Below are positions 36,411 through 43,043 of a stretch of DNA of 64,000 bases, piece after piece (positions within the stretch are counted from its first letter, which is position 1; every line of letters begins with the position of its first letter). This DNA comes from Pseudomonadales bacterium. Its GTDB lineage: Bacteria; Pseudomonadota; Gammaproteobacteria; Pseudomonadales; Pseudohongiellaceae. The notes beneath the pieces were generated by a model. It worked only from the letters and a program-made list of their open reading frames with translations. It did no database searches and was not told the DNA's origin. The stretch spans positions 930,001-994,000 of the forward strand of contig WLWQ01000002.1 of the NCBI GenBank assembly GCA_012103535.1, given 5' to 3'. The position numbers were made by a program, and so were the translations under genes.

Positions 36411-37157
36411 TTAGTTATCTAATCTTAAATCCGTTTGTACAGCGCAATGATCTGAAATTTGCCGCCAACAGGAATTTGCCATTACTTCAAATCCCGTTAC
36501 CGAAAATCCTCTCAGATAAATTCTGTCCATCGGTAAAACCGGTAAAACCGGTAAAACCGCTGGAAAGGTATTGGCGACGTTGTTTGCAAAGAGTTCGCCA
36601 GCTTCAACCATACCCCATTCCGCTTTAATTCGCTTGTGAGCAGTCTTTCTCCAGTCATTGAAATCGCCAGCGAGTATTAGTGGCGCATCCTTATCAATTT
36701 GCTCGTCTATATAATGAAGAAGCTTGTCTAACTGGCGGCGCCGCTCTAGCTCGAACAAGCCCAGGTGTACGCATAAAAGGTGTACATTGTTTTCCAATTG
36801 TCCGTGGAGGATGCCGCGCTGCGATACAGGGAGGGTAGAGATATCAAAATTGTTGTAAAAACTAAACGGCAGTTCGCTCAATATGGCATTGCCGTGGTGC
36901 CCGTGTTGATAGATTGCGTTCTTACCATAGGCATAGTGATCCCAGACCGTATCTGCCAGATACTCAAACTGGTTCGATTCCGGCCAGTCGGCTATCGCTT
37001 CTCGGTGCTTTTCATGTTCCCCAATGACCTCTTGTAGGAATACAATATTACTTCCTGTTTCTCGCAGATTATCTCTTATGCGTTGCAGAGTGAACCGACG
37101 ATTCCCAAGAGAAAAGCCTTTATGAATGTTAAGTGTTAGTACTCTGAAATCGTCCAT
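36411..37157 (-). CDS. Endonuclease/exonuclease/phosphatase-family protein (YbhP-like)
   Basis: 248 aa from ATG 37157, the start that puts the first EEP strand RVLTLNIHKGF at the N-terminus. Metal and catalytic motifs follow in order: FLQEV, AGDFNDW, MDRIYLRG, SDHCAV. EEP-fold enzymes cleave phosphodiesters of nucleic acids or lipids. Gene order with the following cls (15 bp gap) matches E. coli ybhP-clsB, suggesting a lipid-linked job. A 9-bp tandem repeat inserts VLPVLPVLP just before the MDRIY motif. Confidence 0.87.
   Translation of the reverse strand: MDDFRVLTLNIHKGFSLGNRRFTLQRIRDNLRETGSNIVFLQEVIGEHEKHREAIADWPESNQFEYLADTVWDHYAYGKNAIYQHGHHGNAILSELPFSFYNNFDISTLPVSQRGILHGQLENNVHLLCVHLGLFELERRRQLDKLLHYIDEQIDKDAPLILAGDFNDWRKTAHKRIKAEWGMVEAGELFANNVANTFPAVLPVLPVLPMDRIYLRGFSVTGFEVMANSCWRQISDHCAVQTDLRLDN
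36532..36558. repeat. Perfect 9-bp x 3 tandem repeat inside the EEP gene
   Basis: GGTAAAACC occurs three times in tandem at 36532-36540, 36541-36549 and 36550-36558 and encodes VLP three times in frame. Copy-number slippage would add or remove three residues without frameshift. Confidence 0.95.
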
Positions 37158-37176
37158 AATGAGCAGGTGGAAACTA

Positions 37177-37190
37177 TTGATAATTATCAA
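37177..37190. promoter_or_regulatory. Consensus FNR box, distal
   Basis: TTGAT-AATT-ATCAA is an exact match to the FNR consensus. It is 40 bp (about four helical turns) from the proximal box at 37217. On the minus strand it overlaps a GATAAT hexamer (37188-37183) that could serve the EEP gene, so it could also repress. Confidence 0.75.
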
Positions 37191-37216
37191 CTTGTGAAAA
37201 TCACGGGTTGGAACCA

Positions 37217-37230
37217 TTGACTTGAGTCAA
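37217..37230. promoter_or_regulatory. FNR-like box, proximal to the dksA-like gene
   Basis: Perfect palindrome TTGAC-TTGA-GTCAA. Class II spacing to plus would place the -10 at 37253-37258 (TACCTT, weak), with a start near 37265 and a leader of about 33 nt before ATG 37298. Confidence 0.65.
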
Positions 37231-37297
37231 GATGCATTATCCCAACCCAAAGTACCTTTATCTATGTCAATAGATATTGAAATCAGCGAGGTTAAGT

Positions 37298-37621
37298 ATG
37301 GACTTTGACAAAATTAAAGCAGAACTTCTCGAACGTAAAGCTGAGCTAGAGTCCAGACTTGAGCGTACTCATAAACATATTTATCAGAAAGAAGAGCCAG
37401 TGAGTGCAAATTTCAGTGAGCAAGTAAAGCAAACGGAAAATGATGCAATAGTGAAGGCTCTGGAGGCAGATGGTATAGAAGAGATAGCTCAGGTTACTAG
37501 TGCGCTAAATCGCATCGAGGAAGGCAACTATGAGCTATGTGTAGCTTGCGGAGCAAAGATTAGTGAGGAACGCTTGGAAGCTATTCCTTACACTGATCGT
37601 TGTATTGATTGTGCGGAGTAG
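37298..37621 (+). CDS. DksA/TraR-type C4 zinc-finger protein
   Basis: 107 aa from ATG 37298 (GAGG upstream; an upstream frame extension is less likely). A coiled-coil N-terminus (LLERKAELESRLERTHKHI) is followed by TALNRIEEGNYELCVACG and a C-terminal CIDC, giving a four-Cys zinc finger. Small members lack the DksA tip Asp pair in its usual place, so RNA polymerase binding is possible but unproven. Two FNR-like boxes precede it, and a usp gene follows 70 bp downstream in the same direction. Confidence 0.87.
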   Translation: MDFDKIKAELLERKAELESRLERTHKHIYQKEEPVSANFSEQVKQTENDAIVKALEADGIEEIAQVTSALNRIEEGNYELCVACGAKISEERLEAIPYTDRCIDCAE

Positions 37622-37691
37622 ACTCTATACCATCTTTTTTTTCCAATACCCAACTGTCCCAAGCAATTTGTTTGTCTAAGGAGCGACAAAG

Positions 37692-38597
37692 ATGACGATT
37701 GAAAGAATCATGGTTGTGATTGACGCAAATGAAGATTTTTCTAATGCGCCAGATGGCATGCCTATCGAGCTTAGAAAAGCATTGCGACTGGTCAAGGATA
37801 AAGCAGCGACAGAAATCAAATTAATTAGTGTGGGCTACGAGCGCTATCTTGCTCACAGCTTTCGCAGTATTGGGTACGACTACGAAAAGCTGCGTAGGGA
37901 ATATCTCGATCGTCTGGGTTCAGCAATGGAAGAACTCGTAGCCGATAAAAAAGCTGATGGCTACAACATTAGTTGCGAAGTGGGTTGGGCTCATCCTCGA
38001 TACGAATTGATCGTGAAAATGGCGCAGGAATTCAACGCGGATCTATTGATTCAGCATTGCCGGCCTTACGCGAAACTAGAGTATCACCATCTTACGCACG
38101 ACAGTTGGGAATTGGTTAGGCATTGTCCGCTTCCCTTGTTGCTGGTTAAAGATTCTGATTGGAGTGAGCCCCTGGTGGTTCTGGCAGCAGTCGACCCATT
38201 ACACAGCCACAACAAACCATTGCAGCTAGATAAGGTCATAATTGACGGAGCGATATCCCTGACCGAACAGATCGGCGGTAAACTGCATGTTGTTCATGCC
38301 TTTGCTGAAGCCGCACGACCCTTCGCGCCAGCCGGCCAGATCAAAGATGAGCATGAAACTGCATTCAATGAGCTCGTATCGAATTATGATTTTGACGAGT
38401 CGCAACTTCATCTGCTCGACGAGACTCCGGTATTTGCATTACAGCAATTTGGTGAGCAAATCCATTCTGACATGGTGGTGATGGGTGCGATTTCCAGATC
38501 CAGGGTTTCTGAAGCGCTGGTAGGAAGTACGGCTGAAAAAGTACTAGATTATATTAAGACAGATATTCTGATAATGAAGCCCTCAGCGGCTGACTAA
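37692..38597 (+). CDS. Tandem-domain universal stress protein
   Basis: 301 aa, two Usp domains. The first begins ERIMVVIDANEDFS; the second begins near 155 with VVLAAVDPLHSHNKPLQLDK (in part) and ends GAISRSRVSEALVGSTAEKVLD, keeping the G..G(9)GST nucleotide loop. It aligns well by eye with the 33481 and 39559 proteins, so the three are probably paralogues from local duplication. TAAGGAGCG precedes the ATG. It ends at a bidirectional terminator shared with the ion-channel gene. Confidence 0.9.
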   Translation: MTIERIMVVIDANEDFSNAPDGMPIELRKALRLVKDKAATEIKLISVGYERYLAHSFRSIGYDYEKLRREYLDRLGSAMEELVADKKADGYNISCEVGWAHPRYELIVKMAQEFNADLLIQHCRPYAKLEYHHLTHDSWELVRHCPLPLLLVKDSDWSEPLVVLAAVDPLHSHNKPLQLDKVIIDGAISLTEQIGGKLHVVHAFAEAARPFAPAGQIKDEHETAFNELVSNYDFDESQLHLLDETPVFALQQFGEQIHSDMVVMGAISRSRVSEALVGSTAEKVLDYIKTDILIMKPSAAD

Positions 38598-38632
38598 TTT
38601 CGCTGCTCGAGTTGCGTGTCACCAAAAAACTA

Positions 38633-38658
38633 AAAAGCCCAGTGTCTACTGGGCTTTT
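38633..38658. terminator. Bidirectional rho-independent terminator
   Basis: AAAAGCCCAGT (38633-38643) and ACTGGGCTTTT (38648-38658) form a perfect 11-bp stem with loop GTCT; T-runs follow on both strands. It separates the convergent usp and channel genes. Confidence 0.92.
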
Positions 38659-39498
38659 TTAATTCTGTTTTACTTCATTTCCGCAAAACTTGCAGTAGCT
38701 CGCATCCAGTTCATGGTCGGTTGCATGGCAACTTACACACTGACGATTGGTGCTAGCTTCACGGCGATTGCGTTGTTGAAATTCATTCATGAGCTCGGCG
38801 CCGATTATGCCAGTAGGGACAGCGATAATGGCATATCCAAATATCATCGCCAGGCCTGCGATGAATTGACCTACTGGAGTTTGCGGTGAAATATCTCCAT
38901 AACCAACGGTAGTGATTGTGACAATAGCCCAATAGATAGATTGTGGGATATTGTTAAAACCATTTTCCGGACCTTCGATGATGAACATTAGTGCGCCAAA
39001 GATGGTAATCAATGTCAAAACGGAAAACAGGAAGACGAAAATCTTGCGTCTTGCTTGAACCAATGCCGTATACAAGAGATTGGCTTCACCCATATAACGG
39101 AATAGCTTGAGGATCCTGAATATTCGTAACACACGCATGATACGAATTACGATCAAATATTGTGCCGAAGGAAATAGGAACGCTATATAAGTCGGAAGAA
39201 TGGAAATTAGATCGATCAGGCCGTAAAAGCTAAAAATGTAACCTCTAGCATTCCTGGTGCTGTATAGCCTGAAACTGTACTCAATGGTAAATACGATGGT
39301 GAAAAACCATTCCAGGCGAAATAGGAATTCTCCATAGTTAAGGTGGTAGCTTTCTATAGAGTCGAAGAGAACGGCGGTAACCGATATAACGATCATGCAG
39401 ATCAATACAACGTCAAATAATTTGCCGGCTCGAGATTCGTAACCGAAAATTACTTCATAGATTTGTTCTTGTTGCTTCGATCTGAATGGTTTGTCCAT
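38659..39498 (-). CDS. Voltage-gated K+ channel (Kv-like) with C-terminal zinc ribbon
   Basis: 279 aa. Six transmembrane segments are present. S4 carries regularly spaced Arg (R119, R122, R125, R128, with K131 and R134), the voltage-sensor pattern. The pore has the K+ filter TTVGYGD (196-202) and the S6 segment follows. After the pore the cytoplasmic tail ends in C254-x2-C257...C269-x2-C272, a rubredoxin/zinc-ribbon-like knuckle unusual for Kv channels. It is the third gene of an hsp20-usp-channel transcript (60-bp gap to usp). Confidence 0.9.
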   Translation of the reverse strand: MDKPFRSKQQEQIYEVIFGYESRAGKLFDVVLICMIVISVTAVLFDSIESYHLNYGEFLFRLEWFFTIVFTIEYSFRLYSTRNARGYIFSFYGLIDLISILPTYIAFLFPSAQYLIVIRIMRVLRIFRILKLFRYMGEANLLYTALVQARRKIFVFLFSVLTLITIFGALMFIIEGPENGFNNIPQSIYWAIVTITTVGYGDISPQTPVGQFIAGLAMIFGYAIIAVPTGIIGAELMNEFQQRNRREASTNRQCVSCHATDHELDASYCKFCGNEVKQN

Positions 39499-39558
39499 AG
39501 GCCAACTTTAACAGCTAAACTCATCGTCAGTCACGGTTGGACAAGGAGATTGACCGAT

Positions 39559-40464
39559 TTATGATTTTACAATCATGACATCGCTAGGGCAGTTTTCCAG
39601 AATTTTTTCTGCCGTGTTGCCAATAATTGCTCGCTCCAGGATGTTTTTGGAAAGTGCTCCTACGACCAGGACATTTCCCCGCACTTCTTCCAGGTACTCG
39701 ACCAACGATTGTATTAAATCGCCTTCGGTAACATGAATATTTTCCTGCTTGATACCAACACTATTCGTTAGCTCAGATACCTTGTCTAAATGTTGTTGTC
39801 GTATTCGATCCAGATGTTCCTTGGTTTCACCACCCATTGGGAAAAGAGTTGATACAAAAGGATAATAGGAATGAAATATTCCGGGACTCAAATTAAATTC
39901 TTTGCAAAGGAAGGCGGTAGTTTCGACGATTTTTGAATCCAGGTCGGATTGTTCGGTTTTAAAATGCAGAGGATCCACGGCGGCAACAATGCTGCCTTCG
40001 GGCTGCCACAGTTCGGGTTTAACTAATAAAAGAGTCGCAGGACATTTGCGAATCAAGCGCCAATCGGTGTTGCTAAGCAGGGATCGGTTAATAGCACTAT
40101 GGTGATGGGTGCTTTTAATCACCAGGTCAGGTTTTAGCTCTTTTGCTTTGCTAATAATAGCTTCAGCCAGGTGATGGTTTTCTTCAAAAGAGTAGCTCGC
40201 CTCGATATCTGCATTGGCAAATTCATCCACATGATCGTGCAGTTGTTTCTCGAAATGATCTCTAAATAGTTTTTTCTGAGTATCAAAGAAATCTGCATCT
40301 ATTCCCTCGTAGATATACGAATCTTTGTGCAGCGTATTCGCATTGTTAATGAAGAAATGAACTTTGGCTTTGGAAAGTTTTGCGATTAATTTTGCTTTCT
40401 TAAGAGCAAAGTCTCTTTCTACGGTAGGGTCGACAATAACGAGGAGCGATTCTATTTTGTCCAT
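39559..40464 (-). CDS. Tandem-domain universal stress protein
   Basis: 301 aa from ATG 40464, which has AAGGAAC at proper distance; an upstream extension would read through a hairpin. Two Usp domains: KIESLLVIVDPTVERDFALK (in part) starts the first, and the second ends GALSKNILERAIIGNTAEKILE. It is closest in architecture to the 33481 and 37692 proteins. Downstream of hsp20 in the same direction, separated by a 12-bp-stem hairpin. Confidence 0.9.
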   Translation of the reverse strand: MDKIESLLVIVDPTVERDFALKKAKLIAKLSKAKVHFFINNANTLHKDSYIYEGIDADFFDTQKKLFRDHFEKQLHDHVDEFANADIEASYSFEENHHLAEAIISKAKELKPDLVIKSTHHHSAINRSLLSNTDWRLIRKCPATLLLVKPELWQPEGSIVAAVDPLHFKTEQSDLDSKIVETTAFLCKEFNLSPGIFHSYYPFVSTLFPMGGETKEHLDRIRQQHLDKVSELTNSVGIKQENIHVTEGDLIQSLVEYLEEVRGNVLVVGALSKNILERAIIGNTAEKILENCPSDVMIVKS

Positions 40465-40490
40465 GCTTGTTCCTTGTTGCAGTCCATAGA

Positions 40491-40521
40491 TGCCTTGTGA
40501 TTCGGTTTCAATCACAAGGCA
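40491..40521. other. Intercistronic hairpin between hsp20 and usp
   Basis: TGCCTTGTGATT (40491-40502) and AATCACAAGGCA (40510-40521) form a perfect 12-bp stem with a 7-nt loop. No T-run follows on the minus strand, so it looks like an mRNA-stability or processing element rather than a terminator. Confidence 0.7.
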
Positions 40522-40537
40522 TTAGAGCTGCTGCTAT

Positions 40538-40981
40538 TTAGGCAATTGGTATACGTCTACTACCAGGATCTTCAGTGCTTGGTTTAGACTTTGGTACTGA
40601 CAAGGTTAAGACTCCGTCAGCAAAGTTCGCACTTATGTCTTGCTGGGTCGTTCCTGGGGTGACATTGAATGAACGAGATATGGAGCCACTACTGCGTTCT
40701 TTCCAAATGACTTTCCCTTTCTTCTTTTTTTCCGCTTCGGTTTCTTTGCTGGCTGAAACCGTAAGGATATCGTTTTGCAGAGTGATTTCAATATCGTCTT
40801 TCTTCACGCCTGGTAGCTCTGCGTGAATTTCATAACTGTCGTCAGCTTCATGCACGTCGACGCGCATGCCTGCCAGGGGTTCGCTTTCTCCACTGTGCCT
40901 GTGAGGCAACCTGAATCCGTGAAAGAAGTCGTTAAATATTGAATCAAAATCAAAGTTTTGATTTCTTGGTACAAGGTTCAT
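40538..40981 (-). CDS. Small heat shock protein, Hsp20/IbpA family
   Basis: 147 aa from ATG 40981; AGGAGG sits 8 nt upstream, while a GTG two codons earlier would be too close to it. The alpha-crystallin domain (about 45-130) contains AELPGVKKDDIEITL, LTVSASKE and SFNVTPGTTQQDISANFADGVLTL (in part), with the C-terminal anchoring I-x-I motif RRIPIA. Holdase chaperone of the cytoplasm. A divergent FNR-like box lies at 41095, and no sigma32 promoter was recognised. First gene of the hsp20-usp-channel set. Confidence 0.92.
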   Translation of the reverse strand: MNLVPRNQNFDFDSIFNDFFHGFRLPHRHSGESEPLAGMRVDVHEADDSYEIHAELPGVKKDDIEITLQNDILTVSASKETEAEKKKKGKVIWKERSSGSISRSFNVTPGTTQQDISANFADGVLTLSVPKSKPSTEDPGSRRIPIA

Positions 40982-41094
40982 TTGCACTTCCTCCTAAGAG
41001 TTACATTTGCTTAAGTAGTCACCGATTATTTTTGGGTGAACTGTCAAAATTCAAGTCCTTACCTTCCATTGTTTGCTTTTTACTGTCTTGCTTG

Positions 41095-41108
41095 TTGATC
41101 CATGTCAA
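41095..41108. promoter_or_regulatory. FNR-like box between hsp20 and the cytochrome c'-like gene
   Basis: TTGAT-CCAT-GTCAA. On the minus strand AACAAT (41073-41068) and on the plus strand CATACT (41130-41135) each lie 28.5 bp from the centre, so it could activate both directions, as at the fnr-usp gap. Confidence 0.6.
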
Positions 41109-41206
41109 CAAGCTTGCGGCCTGCATTTTCATACTGATACTATCGAAGTTGAAATTCAGTATTGGAACAAGTGGTGGAACAAACAGAACGCGGAGCAGGG
41201 AATAAA

Positions 41207-41701
41207 ATGAAGGGATCAGCGCAATTATTACTAGTCGTTTTAGCATTCGGAATATTGCAGGCATGCAGTGATCAGCCCGGAACCTATACACCTGCCCGGG
41301 TCAACATTCCGTTTACACCCGATATTAGTATTAACGAAGTAATGGTGGCGCAGATCGATCATGCTGCGCACTTTATATGGGATGCTGCCGATCCCGATCG
41401 AGAGCTGTCAATGAGCGAATGGCAGGAGGTGGAGCATCACTCGATTCAACTGATTTCAAGCAGAGCTGCGATGACCATGGGTGGTACTGGCGTGAATGAT
41501 GCCATGTGGATAGCGCAAGTATCATGGCGGGATTATGTAAACCAGATGAATGATGCTGCGGTATTAGCTTTAACCAGTGCGCGGCTTAACGACAAGATTG
41601 CCTTAACCGTGGCGAGTGATGATTTAATTGAGAGCTGTGAAGGCTGTCATCAGCAATATAAACCTTCAATACCAACAGAGGGCTATACGCACAATCATTA
41701 A
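41207..41701 (+). CDS. Cytochrome c'-like haem lipoprotein
   Basis: 164 aa from ATG 41207 (AGGGA upstream). The lipobox is ILQAC with C20. The mature part is helical and ends with a haem c site C144-E-G-C147-H148 followed by QQYKPS, the layout of cytochrome c' (C-terminal CxxCH after a four-helix bundle). Such proteins bind NO or transfer electrons in the periplasm and are often induced at low oxygen. An FNR-like box lies about 100 bp upstream. The stop codon is shared (TTAA) with the convergent dehydrogenase. Confidence 0.78.
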   Translation: MKGSAQLLLVVLAFGILQACSDQPGTYTPARVNIPFTPDISINEVMVAQIDHAAHFIWDAADPDRELSMSEWQEVEHHSIQLISSRAAMTMGGTGVNDAMWIAQVSWRDYVNQMNDAAVLALTSARLNDKIALTVASDDLIESCEGCHQQYKPSIPTEGYTHNH

Positions 41702-42846
41702 CTCGCGCCCTTAATCATGTTGCGGGCGATAATCAGTTGCTGAATTTGACTGGTGCCTTCGTAGAGTCGGAACAATCTCACATCACGATAGAAGCGTTCT
41801 ACTGCATATTCCGACATGTATCCCGCGCCACCGTGAATCTGCACACAGCGATCCGCAACTCTTCCAACCATTTCTGTGGCAAACAATTTGCAGGCAGATG
41901 ACTCGGTACTCACATTGTCACCGTTATCTCGTTTTCTCGCGGTTTCCAATGTCATACATTTCGCCGCATAAGTTTCAGTTTGCGAGTCAGCAAACTTGGC
42001 CTGGATTAATTGCTGCTCGGCAATCGGTTGGCCAAATTGCTTACGCTGAATTGCGTATTCCAGGGCATCTTCAATTAGGCGTTCGGCAACTCCTACACTC
42101 ACACCAGAAATGTGTAGGCGACCACGATCTAACACTTTCATTGCAGTGATAAATCCTTCACCTTCTTCGCCAATCAAGTTTGCTGCTGGAACCGGGCAGT
42201 CTTCAAAAATTACGTCGCAGGTCATCGAACCAGACTGGCCCATTTTCTTGTCGATGAAACCGAGGGTTATGCCTGGAGAATTTCGATCTACTATAAAAGA
42301 AGAAATTCCACGGGCACCTTGAATAGAAGGATTGGTGCGAGCCATTACATTAAAAGTATCCGCGACCTTGGCATTGGTTATGTAACGCTTGGTTCCGTTA
42401 AGGATATAGTTATCACCGTCACGTACCGCCGTGGTTTTTAGCGAAGCGGCGTCAGAACCTGCTTCCGGTTCTGTTAAGCAAAAACAACTGATCCACTCGC
42501 CACTCGCGTATTTTGGTAAATACTTTTGTTTTTGTTCTTCAGAGCCGGCAAAAGCGACAGCAGCCGATCCAATTCCGTTATTTGTGCCCATGACGGATCG
42601 GAATGCGGGTGAGGTGCGACCCAAAGACATGGCAACAAGAATTTCTTCTTCCATGGTAAGGCCAAGGCCGCCGTATTCTTCAGGAATAGTCAGTCCAAAG
42701 AGACCTAATTCCTTCATTTCTTGCAGAATGTCTTCTGGTAATACGCCGGATTCTGCCAGTTCGTTTTCTCTAGGTACCAGCCGCTCGCGCACGAAACGAT
42801 CGATTAAATCTACAAGCTGGTTGAGTGTTTCCTGATCTCTAATCAT
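41698..42846 (-). CDS. Acyl-CoA dehydrogenase (homotetrameric type)
   Basis: 382 aa with the standard fold: CLTEPEAGSDAASLKTTA (FAD/substrate loop), RKQFGQPIAEQQLIQ, QIHGGAGYMSEYAVER and a C-terminal LYEGTSQIQQLII that retains the catalytic Glu. Unlike the paired dehydrogenases in this window it should therefore act alone on straight or short-branched acyl-CoAs. Divergent from the thiolase operon and sharing the stop tetranucleotide TTAA with the cytochrome gene. Confidence 0.9.
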   Translation of the reverse strand: MIRDQETLNQLVDLIDRFVRERLVPRENELAESGVLPEDILQEMKELGLFGLTIPEEYGGLGLTMEEEILVAMSLGRTSPAFRSVMGTNNGIGSAAVAFAGSEEQKQKYLPKYASGEWISCFCLTEPEAGSDAASLKTTAVRDGDNYILNGTKRYITNAKVADTFNVMARTNPSIQGARGISSFIVDRNSPGITLGFIDKKMGQSGSMTCDVIFEDCPVPAANLIGEEGEGFITAMKVLDRGRLHISGVSVGVAERLIEDALEYAIQRKQFGQPIAEQQLIQAKFADSQTETYAAKCMTLETARKRDNGDNVSTESSACKLFATEMVGRVADRCVQIHGGAGYMSEYAVERFYRDVRLFRLYEGTSQIQQLIIARNMIKGAS

Positions 42847-42907
42847 TACAAACCCCGAGAAAACGAGCGGCTAAGCTACCATAAGCTCCCGTTTTTTACG
42901 AATGCCG

Positions 42908-42916
42908 TGGTAGAAT
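42908..42916 (+). promoter_or_regulatory. Extended -10 promoter with GC-rich discriminator
   Basis: TGG-TAGAAT (42908-42916) is followed by GCGGCCCC, a GC-rich discriminator typical of stringently controlled, rRNA-type promoters. No good -35 is visible, as allowed for extended -10 promoters. Confidence 0.6.
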
Positions 42917-42977
42917 GCGGCCCCTTGTCTCCCGTGCCATTGCGGCCGAGTGCGGGGAGTGAGACCCGGCCCAGTCA

Positions 42978-42989
42978 GCTCTTTAACAA
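42978..42989 (+). promoter_or_regulatory. rRNA-leader-type boxA antitermination element
   Basis: GCTCTTTAACAA is identical to the boxA core of gammaproteobacterial rRNA leaders, the binding site for NusB/NusE. A GGCCG...CGGCC hairpin precedes it in the same leader. The leader leads into the thiolase gene rather than 16S rRNA. Confidence 0.65.
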
Positions 42990-43043
42990 GGACTTTCAGA
43001 AGAGAACAGGGCGCACACATTTAAGAGTTACGCGAGAAAATTT

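Noticed and set aside
38723..38737. Haem c motif CVSCH in the K+ channel tail
   Set aside because: The tail is cytoplasmic and has a second CxxC, so a zinc ribbon is more likely than haem attachment.
40465..40515. Longer start for the usp at 39559
   Set aside because: The extension would be encoded by the intercistronic hairpin; ATG 40464 has a good ribosome-binding site and starts the Usp domain correctly.
42900..43043. Start of a ribosomal RNA operon
   Set aside because: Promoter and boxA resemble an rrn leader, but the following sequence is a thiolase CDS and not 16S rRNA.
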